Below, piece by piece: positions 22,281 through 32,601 of a DNA stretch of 64,000 nt. The stretch is from Mytilus galloprovincialis. Its lineage: Eukaryota; Mollusca; Bivalvia; Mytilida; Mytilidae. The stretch covers positions 48,425,305 to 48,489,304 of the forward strand of contig NC_134847.1 in the NCBI RefSeq assembly GCF_965363235.1, read 5' to 3'. Under the pieces are notes generated by a model. It had not been told where the DNA came from. It ran no database searches and saw only the letters and a list, made by a program, of their open reading frames with translations. Every line of letters begins with the position of its first letter. Positions within the stretch are counted from its first letter, which is position 1. A program made the position numbers and the translations under genes.

Positions 22281-24245
22281 TTACTGTGGATTATTGATTT
22301 GAAATGTGCAGTTATGGAAAGCTGAGTTAGAAATAAAGCCAGACGACATGAAGTTGTTTGACGACAAGGCCGCATTCATAGTGTTTACGTTTGGAGTGTC
22401 ACGGGCCGCCAAAACTGAGATCACACTGTCACTGGCAGGATTGTTTTGTACAGCCATCGGCGTTGGCATCCCAGTCTGAGGCGGTGCGCGTCCTGTGGAT
22501 AGTGTTGAAAGTGTGTCGCTCATGGATTTCTTTTGTAGGGTAGAACAGTCCCGACTGTAGCTTCGTACAGACGCCTCATTCCGGTGACCGCTCATATACA
22601 TAATATGACGGATTTCGAAGCCAGCGTCACTCATTGCTTGGATCGCTGTTGCCCGGAGACAATGAGCTGTGTACATCATACTACAGGAGGAATTTTTCGA
22701 CACATCTGCCATGAATCTAGTGAATTGGTAAGATTTGACCGATGTGTTAGTGTACCATAGTTGTAAAACGTGTGGAGTTTTGGACGACAACGCATCTTTA
22801 TTAATATGATTAAAAAGTGAAGTTGCATCAGGATCAGTTTTCAAAATCAGAATTTTCAATGAAGCAACTGGGCAGCGGTCGCCTTCACATGAATACATGC
22901 GTTTGTCATTAATAGTTTCTCCCGAGTCTAATCCTCCTTGCCAATTTTTCTGTTTCATTTCATGTGACAAACAGGCATATTCACGATTGTTTTCATCAAA
23001 GTGGAATTCAAACGATTTTTTCTGAAGTTGTTGATGAAACTCTATCCCACGGGTCACAAAATGCATAGCAATATTATACCAAACACGGAATCTTAGGATT
23101 ATTGGACCATCAGACGAGTACAGGTAAGAATTTATCTTTTCCAAATCATTCATGGTTATTATCTGTTTATGTTTTGTTGGACGGGAGAGACCTTTTTCGA
23201 GGTTTTTCTTTAATTTTCCATCAAGAGTTTCATTCGCCTTCCTAAATTCTTTATCGCGAACGATATCAATATCCCTATCTAAATCATGAATGTGTCGGTT
23301 GATTGCTGCCCTTATGTTTTTCATTGAATTTTTGTGATATTCTTTTGACTGGGCAGTTGACATTTCCTTGCCTCTTTTTTCGGAAAATTTTGGGGTTGCC
23401 TCTGCGTAAAATTTAGCCAAAACATTGTTTAATTCTTCTGTTTCAGTAGTCGCGAAATCAAATACTTGATCCAGGGCTTCCATGCACCATTCTGAAAAAT
23501 AACAAAATAAGAAATTCAATTCGATTTTCAAACATAGGAAAGAGGAAATATTCAATATTGGTAGAAAAAACAGCAAATAAAAACTAATTATTATACAGAT
23601 TCAGATAGCTCAGTGGCAGAGCGCTCATGTTTTGAGAGGTCCCAGGTTCAAATCCTGGTCTGAATTTACATCGTTTTATTTTGAGTGTATAGGAAAACAG
23701 TTGTGTGTGTATATTGTATGTAACTCTTAAAACAGAGTATTACAAAATGATTTAAAACAAGGTTTCCATATATATTAAAGTTTGTATTTACCTTGGAAAA
23801 CTTTGACTCCCCATTTCGTGTTTTGCTTGGTTGACTTAGCTTGTCGACTGTCTTGCAGGTCCTTCAGTTCTTCTGGGGTAACTGTTTTAAATCGTTTCTG
23901 TGATTTTTGAAGCCCAGAAACTGTAGGCCTTTCAACTTCAACCGGCTTTGGTGCCAACGGAATCTGCGATGGGGCCTGTGGCTGCTGTTGTGGTGCCATT
24001 CCAGGGTTTTCTGGAGCAATGTTAAGCTCAACAAGTTCAATATTTTGCAGGTCATCTTTGAACAACCATCCCAATAAATCTTCGTCATCGTACGACTCCA
24101 TTTCAGTCAACTTTTCGCCCCCACCAATGTCGAAATCCGGCAACTCTTCCATTTTTGTCTTATAGTATTGAACAGACGACAGGAGTTGGGGTGGGGCGGA
24201 GTCATACAGTACATGTAGTTCGGGGTTAGATGGGTAGGATAGCAT
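22281..24245 (-). CDS. Crypton-like tyrosine recombinase, two exons
   Basis: Exon 1 is 24245-23792 and exon 2 is 23491-22281. The 300-bp intron has donor CCAAG|GTAAAT and acceptor TTTTTCAG|AATGG, and the split codon (g + aa, Glu) restores the frame, giving 554 residues. Residues 1-110 are acidic and Pro/Gln-rich. The segment from about 115 (RFKTVTPEEL...TKWGVKVFQE) through YHKNSMKNIRAAINRH resembles the SAM-like N-terminal domain of DUF3504/Crypton recombinases. The catalytic domain keeps Arg299 (FVTRGIEFH), His428 and Arg431 (TAHCLRATA), His454 (MSGHRN) and Tyr463 (VRSYSR), a complete tyrosine-recombinase set. The tail is Ser/Asn-rich. No stop or frameshift is seen. Related domesticated domains occur in vertebrate ZMYM2, QRICH1 and KIAA1958, so it could be mobile or co-opted. 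Confidence 0.85.
23492..23791 (-). other. Intron of the tyrosine recombinase gene
   Basis: Phase-1 intron with GT at 23791-23790 and AG at 23493-23492. It encloses the tRNA-like sequence at 23599-23665 on the opposite strand. Without splicing, exon 1 would run into a stop after 156 codons. Confidence 0.8.
23599..23665 (+). tRNA. tRNA-like gene or pseudogene with shortened anticodon arm
   Basis: A 67-base sequence starts ATTCAGA and ends TCTGAAT, a perfect 7-bp acceptor stem. The D arm is GCTC-AGTGGCA-GAGC with an A box, and the T arm is CCAGG-TTCAAAT-CCTGG, a perfect stem with a B box. The anticodon arm is short: CTC-ATGTTTT-GAG has 3 bp and a 7-base loop with GTT in the anticodon position (Asn), and about four bases are missing compared with a normal tRNA. 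Outside the anticodon arm it resembles tRNA-Ala. No CCA is encoded. It could be a pseudogene, a SINE head or an atypical tRNA. Confidence 0.5.
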
Positions 24246-25155
24246 ATTTAAAACATTTAAAACAACAAGTGACTGAACAAAACTTTATTATTTTACTCTA
24301 AATCGTTTTTCTACGTATGTATAAAGTAAAAGAATTTTCTAATCAATAAAAAAGTAGTTCCGGTAAAAATGGGCGTGTCGCTATAGAAATTGACAACATT
24401 GAAAATAATACTAATACTTTTAACCAATCAGGAGACAGTAAATACACCAAATTTATTTATTTACTTGTAATGGTAATTTAATTAATTACAATGAAAAAAG
24501 CATGTAATGCTCAATTACTTTTGAATTACATTTCAATTACATGTACTTTTATGGTGTTAATGATAAGGATTTATGTTTAATAATATAAATTGTAAAAGTT
24601 TATTTATTTTTCAAATATTGATATCACATACTTTCTGTAATTTATTCTAAAGTTTTTATATTACTTATTTGACCAACAGAATTTTTTTTCTGAATAGTCT
24701 TATGATTTGAAAAAATTCATACGTTTTTAAGAAAGATCTATAACTAAATAGATTGAAAGGTAATAAATCACCATGTTAAACAAAAACAAAAAATTGTGTG
24801 AAAAATCTTTATGAGAGTTCATTTAGAATTTAAATTTACTGCACACAATCATTTTGTAATATTAGTATACACAAAAGGATTATAGAGATAAAAATTAACA
24901 GCTGTAAAAACAAACAGCAATTGATCAGATTAAAATGTCCAGGGGCAATGCCACTATTACATGTATTTTATCTAATTAGCAAAATATTGCTAAGATATAG
25001 ACATTAAATACATTGTTTGTACTAAAAATTATTTTCAATGTTGTGACAAGCATACCTTTTAATAATTATTAAGTGATTTTTTTTTATTCATTTATAATTT
25101 CTTTATTCATGCTATGTTTTATTTAAATAACGTCATTTCTGAGATGTCAAAATAC
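24246..25155. other. Upstream region of the recombinase gene within the hAT shell
   Basis: AT-rich. TGTAAT/ATTACA words are concentrated at 24460-24545. No TATA box or other promoter element could be assigned with confidence to the minus-strand gene. Confidence 0.4.
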
Positions 25156-25379
25156 CCCTTAATGTATTGGCAAGTTAATAGGAACTAATTTCCTCTTCTA
25201 TCAACACATCTACTGATTATGGAAGTATAATACCTCCATGTTCTAATCAAGCGATATATGCCACATTAGCTGCTATAGAAATACTTTTGAGAATGGCTGT
25301 CAAAGTGTACAGACCAGAGAGATGCAGACTAAATGACAAAACATTAAAATTACTCATGATTATCAAATGCAACGCTTAA
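25156..25379 (+). pseudogene. hAT transposase C-terminal (dimerisation) remnant
   Basis: The frame at 25156 reads PLMYWQVNRN, stop, FPLLSTHLLIMEV. A second frame ending at 25379 reads RMAVKVYRPERCRLNDKTLK then LLMIIKCNA-stop. hAT transposases end in this pattern: DPL.YW....FP.L, then an ERLFS..G.V..P.R.RL..K....L..IK.N block. The ERLFS part is disrupted, and at least one stop and one frame change intervene. It lies in the sense expected for the hAT shell and just inside its right end, which confirms the family. Confidence 0.7.
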
Positions 25380-25650
25380 ACTATGTATAATATTTTACAC
25401 ATACATTATATATACATGTATAATATTGGTTAAAAAATATTATGATGAAATGTAATGTGTAATTTAATTAATTACTTTAATTAGTGAAGTAATTGTAATT
25501 TAATTAATTACATTTCAAAAACTGTGTAATGTGTAATTAGTGTAATTGACCATATTTGCAATGTAATGTGTAATTTAATTAAGTACATTCCAATGTAATT
25601 GACCCGAAGTCTGGTATGTGGAGGGGGATAAACATAAACATACTAGATAT

Positions 25651-25755
25651 TCTGAGGAGGGGGACTACTGACATAAGTATACTATACTCTGAGGAGGGGA
25701 CTACTGACATAGTATACTATACTCTGAGGAGGGGGACTACTGACATATCTATTTC
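25651..25755. repeat. Approximately 36-bp minisatellite, three units
   Basis: Units begin TCTGAGGAGGGG at 25651, 25688 and 25723 and contain GACTACTGACATA. It starts 30 bases past the right hAT target duplication. Confidence 0.8.
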
Positions 25756-25799
25756 GACTTCACAACTCAAAAGAGCATGGCTCTATTATATGTACTAGA

Positions 25800-26950
25800 A
25801 CACACCCGTATATCGCGGGTCCGTGACTGAATTAAAGTATATAACTATGCGCAAGCCTTATTGTAGTATTAGTATTGTCATCTGATAAAGTAATGCTGAT
25901 TATAAGATACACAGTTTTCTCTGCTTTCAAATCTTTCTGTTTGAACCCGTCGAACTGGAACTTATAAATTATTGATAATATTAATTATTTGGAAAACAAA
26001 AGGTCCTGGAATGGAGTATTTTTTAATCAACAGCATTGTCCTATATTAGCTATAAATATTGAATTCTTTGATTCGCTGTTTTACGTCATGCCCGCTAACA
26101 AATTGAAAACTGTACCTATACGCCTTATTTTAGTCCAGATTTTTAGTATTCGTATTGTTATCTTAGAAAGTCTAACTGATTAAAATACTACAATAGGTAA
26201 CAATTTAACAATTAAGTAGTGTCAACCCTGTGATTATGACCCGTGTAATACTATATAGCATATTAATCCTGAATACACCGTTTGGTGGTGCGCCTGTCAG
26301 ATGCGGAACGTACAGATAAGGTACTCGGTAACAGGTGAATATACTATTGGTATCGGTATCAGACTCGACCCGGAACTTCTTTATTATTGGCAATATTAAT
26401 TACGTGGAAAACAGAAGAGCCTGGAGTGGTGTAATTTTTAATCTACACCTTTGTACTATATTAGTTATATATAAAGTTGAATATTTTGATTCATCGTTTT
26501 TACGTGATGACGGCTGACAAATTGGACCTCGTAATTTTAGTATTATAGATTCGTATTGTTATCTTAGAAAGTTTAACTGATTAAAATACTACAATACGTA
26601 ACAATTTGACAATTAAGTAGGGTCAACCCTGTGATTATGACCCGTGTAATACTATATAGCATATTAATCCTGAATACACCGTTTGGTGGTGCGCCTGTCA
26701 GATGCGGAACGTACAGATAAGGTAATCGGTAACAGGTGAATATACTATTGGTATCGGTATCGGACTCGACCCGGAACTTCTTAATTATTGGCAATATTAA
26801 TTACGTGGAAAACAAAAGGGCCTGGAGTGGTGTAATTTTTAATCTACACCTTTGTACTATATTAGTTATATATAAAGTTGAATTCTTTGATTCGTCGTTT
26901 TTACGTGATGACGGCTGACAAATTGGACCTCGTAATTTTAGTATTATAGA
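25800..26950. repeat. 401-bp tandem repeat, two close units and one diverged unit
   Basis: GTCAACCCTGTGATTATGAC is at 26221 and 26622, and other landmarks (CACCGTTTGGTGGTGCGCC, TGATGACGGCTGACAAATTG) repeat with the same 401-base period. Upstream, 25800-26145 is a diverged third unit (TTGGAAAACAAAAGGTCCTG compared with TGGAAAACAAAAGGGCCTGG). The short open frames inside repeat with the unit and have no recognisable product. Confidence 0.85.
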
Positions 26951-27772
26951 TAGATTTATAAAACAAAGTGGGGCTGCTTTTACTAGAACTATAAAAGTAA
27001 GACTACGTATTTAAGGAATTGTAGGAAAAAGGGGGTGCAATAATAATCATTGGCCCGTTTATGATCCTAAAAAAAAAACGATTATCAGATCATCAGTGGT
27101 TATATTTGTACCTTGTAAGGAGGTTTTGATCAAACATAATAATACAATTTTCTGACATGTAGTATACAGGTTGTCACTCCTGTACACTCAAGACAGGTGA
27201 CGAGTCCATCTTGCATTCCTGTTTCTGACCAAAATTGTTTTATAAAATGATTTTGTTATACCACTGAAAATCTTTGTTTTCATAAGGAAGTTCACACGTG
27301 AGAATTCAACTACTTATAGCATGTTGCGTAAAATGATACAAAATAATAACGACAATTAAACAATTATTGTGGTTATTTGGTATACTATAGCAAGTGATCT
27401 TTGTTCTAAGTTACAACCTTCACTTGTGTAAAACACTAGGTTCTATGATACAACAAGGATACACAGACTTTAGCTCGATTTATTTGTGGTTTTCTTACTG
27501 CCATTGACAAAAATATCACAGAAGAAAAGTGAATATTTATCTAAGAATAATGAAGTGTTCTTAATAAAAAAAAATTCTAAATGGCGCTCAACTGGCAAAT
27601 AAATTCGTTCAGGTTACTGTTAGGATTATAATTAATAATAATTATATGTTTCTCCCGGAGATGCATTGCCTCCTAAAAAATGATTAATTAAATAGATATG
27701 TTTATTAAGACATGATGGATAAATGTAAATCTTGATTTTTAATTTATAAGTTATATTTTTCGGTTTTTCGAA
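26951..27772. other. No recognisable feature upstream of the zinc-finger ORF
   Basis: AT-rich, no coding frame of note, and no promoter element I can defend. Confidence 0.4.
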
Positions 27773-28057
27773 ATGGCACAAGCACAACTAAATGCGGTAA
27801 ACTTTAATATAAAGAAAAGAGAATACTGGCCACAAGAGGGGATGAGATGTGAGGTAGTGGGGTGTGAAATCCATATATACTCATCACTGTCCATCTACAT
27901 CAAGCACTGGAAAGCAAAACACCTTCCAGTAGTTCCAGTATGCCACTGCTCTATTTGTCAGTATAGATTCGGCAGAAGGTGTGAATTAACCAGACATCTA
28001 AGGTGTGTCCATCAACTGACCGTAGAAAACGTCAATGCTATATTATGTAAGGTTTAA
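27773..28057 (+). CDS. Small two-finger C2H2 protein
   Basis: 94 codons from the first ATG. Residues 1-25 are polar. Finger 1 is MRCEVVGCEIHIYSSL...HWKAKH (C-x4-C...H-x4-H). Finger 2 is CSICQYRFGRRCELTRHLRC then VH, an exact C-x2-C-x12-H-x4-H. The tail is LTVENVNAILCKV. It is clearly related to 18150-18384: the finger spacing, the HWK-x(2)-H motif and the W-P...G-M lead-in are all conserved. DNA or RNA binding is inferred from the fingers. An overlapping downstream frame (28120-28350) may be the rest of the same protein after a frameshift. Because related pieces are scattered in the window, I treat it as a multicopy family, possibly transposon-borne. Confidence 0.6.
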   Translation: MAQAQLNAVNFNIKKREYWPQEGMRCEVVGCEIHIYSSLSIYIKHWKAKHLPVVPVCHCSICQYRFGRRCELTRHLRCVHQLTVENVNAILCKV

Positions 28058-28071
28058 CAGCTACCCAACAT

Positions 28072-28350
28072 GAACTATCTGGATCCAGGAGTGTTTTACC
28101 ACGACAGGCAAAACCCCGAGTGAATGTGGAAGCACAGGAAGCTGTACGACGTCAACGGGAGAAGTATGCTGCTGCGCACAAGATCAATTTCCCTTATTTG
28201 GGAGGTGCCATCACTGTACCCAGAGACAAAGTGGCCTACACATTTGATGTACCAGGATTTGGACCAAGATTGCAACTTCCAAGCCTAGATGGTTCCCAGA
28301 ATGCAAGTGACTGTGATGTATCGTGTTGTATCATGTACCTGCGACTGTGA
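28072..28350 (+). CDS. Unrecognised ORF following the zinc-finger frame
   Basis: Open without Met from about 28061; the first ATG is at 28120 (76 codons). Residues include RRQREKYAAAHKINFPYL, DKVAYTFDVPGFGPRLQLPS and a Cys-containing end. It lies one base out of frame with the C2H2 ORF 15-60 bases upstream, so the two may once have been one protein, or the pair may be spliced in a way I cannot see. No known domain recognised. The 3' flank carries ATTGTTCTATGATAAT, also present near 16820-16836. Confidence 0.4.
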   Translation, partial: ELSGSRSVLPRQAKPRVNVEAQEAVRRQREKYAAAHKINFPYLGGAITVPRDKVAYTFDVPGFGPRLQLPSLDGSQNASDCDVSCCIMYLRL

Positions 28351-28926
28351 TATTTTTATATGGACTTATTGTGAACGTTTTTGATTTTGCGTTTTATACA
28401 AGTTTACCTTATAATTTGATAGTTGTGTTATAGTTTTGAATAATTTTATTTTTGATGTTCAAATAATTGCCATTTTTATGTTTTGAAATCGCCATTTTAA
28501 TGTTTTGGAAATTGCCATTTTTTGTTTTTAATGTTTTGAGATTGCCATTTTACATGTTTTATATTGTTTTGTTTTAATGTTAAATTGATAGGTGCTATAA
28601 GAAATATTTTTTGTCTTCTTGTCCTTCATTGTTTCTAATATTCTTTCTATGTATGCCATTTTGTGTTTCTTTGTTAAATATGACGTGGCCATATATGTTT
28701 ACATCAAATCATTATGTTATTGTTCTATGATAATGTTTGTATTCTTCTTTTTCATTTCTGCTAAATCGTAAAAACATTAAATTAAAATTTAGAAAACCAC
28801 AACAAACCGCGAGTCAATGAGTTTGAAAACTTCGGCAACATTGAATCGGAGCAATTAACTGTATTCTTCCTAATTATCCAACCTAATCCATAAACAATTA
28901 TTGTGACTAATCCGTTTCTTTCAGAA

Positions 28927-29107
28927 CCCTATATATAAGACACCGTCATTCCATCAAATATTATCGTTATATGACTTTAAAGAAGATGTCGTTGTTCACA
29001 CAGCTGAAGCTGATAAAGCTGGTGAAATGACATCAAGTAACGAAGTGGATATTGATGAAAACAACAACACAACAACAACAAAGGGAACAGGGAATGCAAA
29101 AGACTAA
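28927..29107 (+). CDS. Possible terminal exon, unknown protein
   Basis: TTTCTTTCAG|AACCC is a good splice acceptor, and the frame after it reads NPIYKTPSFHQILSLYDFKE and ends DIDENNNTTTTKGTGNAKD-stop. Acidic and Asn/Thr-rich. About 570 bp separate it from the preceding coding-like frame. It could be the last exon of the zinc-finger unit or an independent relic. No homology recognised. Confidence 0.3.
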
Positions 29108-29184
29108 ATTATACGCAACATGTTCTTGTCATTCCTTAACTCAGCATGGAAAGGCACATGAAGATCCAAAATAAAGAGCACCTT

Positions 29185-29401
29185 CAATGACATTTATGCC
29201 TTTCAAGAAGCAGACACACTTCCATGGTTTAAACCATCAAAACAGAAACAAAACAAATGTTATAAATATCCGACACAGATTCTAACGCAACATTTTTTTG
29301 AGGGACATCGCAACAGTGTCCATCTAAAGTATAAGCCTAACAAATGTCCAAAGTGTGATGAGGCATTTTCTTACCAGCATCTTTTATCCAGGCTTATATA
29401 A
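29185..29401 (+). pseudogene. Zinc-finger-like coding relic
   Basis: A frame without Met encodes FNDIYAFQEADTLPWFKPSK, ILTQHFFEGHRNSVHLKYKP and NKCPKCDEAFSYQHLLSR, then a stop. The CPKCDEAFSYQHLLSR stretch is the front half of a C2H2 finger; a histidine is expected just after LLSR, where the relic has Leu. Low-complexity explanations do not fit, so this is probably a decayed exon of a multicopy gene. The paralogous module at 16990-18062 lacks it. Confidence 0.4.
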
Positions 29402-29422
29402 CGGATGTAGTTATAGCCAAGA

Positions 29423-29712
29423 CCAACCAAGGATTTAGTTAACATGTTTGTGTTATGCCTGATAATATCATATTCCATCGAAGCCATAGAAAGTCATTTA
29501 AATAGAAAAAAAGTCTTCCATTAGGCATATTGAAATCTGTGAGAATATATTTTAAGATTAAGATGCGCAGGAGTTTACTGATAACGTGCAAATGATGTAG
29601 TTCAAATTATACCATTACAATCACTGGAAAATATTATGTCATTCTACAATTGTGTGATTTTATCTATTATGGCCTTTGGGAGCACATTTTATTTAAATTA
29701 TTTTACAAAATA
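29423..29712 (+). repeat. Module shared with 16990-18062 (uninterrupted version)
   Basis: Collinear with the three segments of the 17-kb copy and lacking its two insertions, so it serves as the empty-site reference. 29713-30463 beyond it has no recognisable gene. Confidence 0.6.
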
Positions 29713-30463
29713 CTATATGACAAGATATACAGCAATGGAAAAATATCAAAACAAAATAAAATGCATTGCTGCAAAGTCAAATAGGACAACCCCAAATTGA
29801 CTACATCTTATTTTACTTTTTAGCTGACATCAGAGGACAAGGATTGCATGAAAATTCTTTCTTTTATATCATTCATTGCGAATACAATTAATAAATAAGA
29901 GAATATGCTATAATTAATATAATTTGTATTTTCATTACAACTGCATGATCTACTAATTGTTACTACATTGGCGGAGCAGACTTCCCTCTTTACCCGAATT
30001 AAATTGTCATATCTTTCGAAACATCGACTATTAATAGATTGTAACAACCTTTTAGAGAAACCAGGATCATCGTCAGCTGTAAGAGTTTTGGGAACAAACG
30101 ATATACAACATGCAAGCAAATATTAAGGACCATAACCTTTTGGCTAAAATGGCCGTATTTACACCACTAATTTTACTCCGAGTACAGAAAAACCTGTGCA
30201 TCTGCGAAAGTTTTAAGGCATGGATGGACCTAGATAATTAAATTTTAAATGCATTTTATGGTTTAGAAAATTATAAACTTTTCTGGATTTTGCTATTCAT
30301 TTTTTTTTTCTCCATTCCTGCAGATGCAAAAATAAACTAAGTGAGAAGGTCCCTTTATATGATCGATGTTGTGAGTAGTATTGATTAAATGGACAATAGA
30401 TGGACATTAGACACCTGTAAACAATAGGTGATTTACACTGCGTAACTAAGTGGACTGTATCAA

Positions 30464-31740
30464 ATGAAACTCGTGCGTTTGTTTATTTTGCTATCTTATG
30501 CAGACTGGAAAATATGCACGTCAAAATCCAGGTAAGTCATTAATTTTCTGAAACATATACTTCATATAACTTGTATATACCTAGGTCAAACCAGCCTTAA
30601 AACTATCCTAGATGCATCAGTTTGTCTATACTCATAGTAAATTGTTGGGTGAGAAAACGGCCATATTTTTCAATTCCTTTAGATGAACCTTAAACACATA
30701 CACATTCATCAGTCACTCGACTTATACGACACACACCATATTATCGTAATGTTTGTTGTAAAAGAATATAAAAGTGTGTAGACATAAGAATATGTGGTAT
30801 GAGTGCCTATGAGAAAACTCTCCAACCAAGACATAATTTGTAAAAAGGACAGTCTTCAACACGGAGCTTTGACTCATACCGAACAGCAAGCTATAAAGAG
30901 CCCAAAAATGACTAGTGCAAACCATTCAAACGAGAAATCCAATAGTCTTTTCTTCTGTATAAATGTTGCAGATACATAATGATGACGATACAGAACAACC
31001 ATTTTACAAATATATGAATGGCCAATGCAGTGACCAGGACTGTGGCGTTTAGCCTTTGACCACACAACTTCATGTTCCAGAGAGGAGTGAACTTTACGTT
31101 AGGTATTAGGAATTTAAAATCGTTGGCACCTAAAGGGATCAACGAATAGAGGTTATTACAATCTAGCATTACTAGACGAGGTGTATCCGTTTGACGACTA
31201 GTCCACCCCGTCAGATGCACATACTTGATTTATATTTATTTCATCAAGTGATAGTATAGCAAATTAAATTTCCTATTTTTTTCTGTTTTTCAAGATTATT
31301 GAATTCATCTCAAGTTTTAGTTTCTACAAAAGAAGATTCGTATTTAATTTGTATCAATTTCAAGATTTAGGAAAAATTAGCATAGCTTACAATGCCATTT
31401 TACCTCATTTGAGTTGTTCATTCCAATGGAGAATACTTGCTGTCCGATAGTGTTGTTTTAATTTTGTAATAGTCGTTTGAGTATGCTCACTTATTTGACG
31501 TTCTTTTCATTTAGTGACTTTAAAGGCTGGAAGACTGTAATTATTACTTGTCTGTTTGTCAATCGTCAATTAGTCTCCACTTTCAGTGGGGTGTCCGTTA
31601 GGCTATGCGGAATGTACAAATTTGCAGTGAATGGCGACGTAAATACACATTATTTTCAAAACGAGTGTCGCTTGGACCCGGCGTTGCATGTGATAAATCA
31701 CTATAACAAGTCTTTGAGGTGTCCTTTGGTGGCTGGTTAA
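30464..31740 (+). CDS. Small secreted cysteine-containing peptide, two exons
   Basis: Exon 1 (30464-30531) encodes MKLVRLFILLSYADWKICTS plus KS, a short basic start followed by a hydrophobic core like a signal peptide. It ends at TCCAG|GTAAGTC, a near-consensus donor. Exon 2 (31515-31740) follows the acceptor TTTTCATTTAG. The split codon AG+T (Ser) keeps the frame, giving 97 residues and a TAA stop. The mature part begins near SDFKGWKTVIITCLF and contains RLCGMYKF, FQNECRLD and LRCPLVAG, for four Cys after the signal region plus one near its end. The 983-bp intron holds dispersed repeats. AATAAA occurs at 32028. I do not recognise the family. The intact splice logic argues for a real gene, but expression is unproven. 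Confidence 0.6.
30532..31514 (+). other. Intron of the secreted-peptide gene, with repeat insertions
   Basis: GT-AG intron. 30793-30945 is a minus-strand copy of dispersed family B, with the CTATAAAGAGCCCAAAAATG block and a minus-strand GAGAGTTTTCTCATAGG tail. The open frames within it on the minus strand are repeat-derived. Confidence 0.55.
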
Positions 31741-32601
31741 AGTAAATAATCTGTACATCAAATATTCTATTGTTTTCCAGTAGCAGTCTAAAATCCCCTA
31801 ACGATCATCTCTGGATGGCCTCTAATAGTTGTACAGGACCTACATTTACCAAATGTATTAATTGATAATAAGTACTTTTCCTGATTCTGATGATTAATGA
31901 ATTATTTGCCTCAGAAACAGTTAGGCCACTATTTGTTAAGTGACGATCTGAAACTTTGTTGACTACCATTTTATTTCACTTCTAAATTTTATACAAATTA
32001 GCTGCATGGTGAGCACCTTGTCTTAGTAATAAAAACAGATTTTAACTATAGTTAAAATGACCGTTTATCAACTTTTAAAAAATGTAACAGCTGATACCCA
32101 CCAAAGCTTTCAACCATCTGTGTTCATACATGTATGTTGTTCTGTTCTTAATACTTAAAATATGTGCTACCTCAGTCATTTATAATTTTAGTTCTAGAGA
32201 AATAACACTTGCCATATCATGCATGGATCTGTGGTACTATAGATTAAAATAAAGAATGTTTAAACCACGGGAATGTCACTAAGCTGAAGACGCTTTAATG
32301 CGACTTCAATACAAGGTGAAATGTTCTTCTGCTCACGCCTCCTGGAGCACCTGAAAGAAACCCCAAACAGGGCGTAGCTCGAGTAAAATGAAGTGCACGC
32401 TTGTACCGCCGAGCGGAGCGAGTCGAAAAATTTTTAGGACTATTTTATGCTAAAAATATTTTTTTTTTTTTGGTTTTCGGCCAAAGGAGGGTGAAAAGAG
32501 TTGCTACATAAACAAAGGACTTATAGACAATTCAAGAATGCAGAGGCAAATTATGGTAACATGAATAAAAAAGCAACAATTTTTTGTTAGACAGAATATA
32601 T
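31741..32601. other. No gene; intergenic between secreted-peptide gene and hAT pseudogene
   Basis: AATAAA signals at 32028 and near 32250 could serve the plus-strand gene. Near 32400 is CCGAGCGGAGCGAG, a word also common beside degraded repeats such as 36490-36515. Confidence 0.4.

Larger units (their letters stand above)
21853..25613. mobile_element. hAT-type transposon shell carrying a tyrosine recombinase gene
   Basis: The ends are CAGGGATGGGGTAATTG on the left and, read inward on the right, CAGACTTCGGGTCAATT. They are flanked by a perfect 8-bp duplication GTATGTGG at 21845-21852 and 25614-25621. CAG...CTG ends with an 8-bp duplication are the hAT signature. Subterminal regions are packed with TGTAATT/AATTACA words (21870-21930, 24460-24545, 25440-25605), as expected for transposase binding sites. 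The C-terminal end of a hAT transposase is readable on the plus strand at 25156-25379. On the minus strand lies a two-exon tyrosine recombinase gene, and a 159-bp palindromic MITE sits near the left end. Confidence 0.8.
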
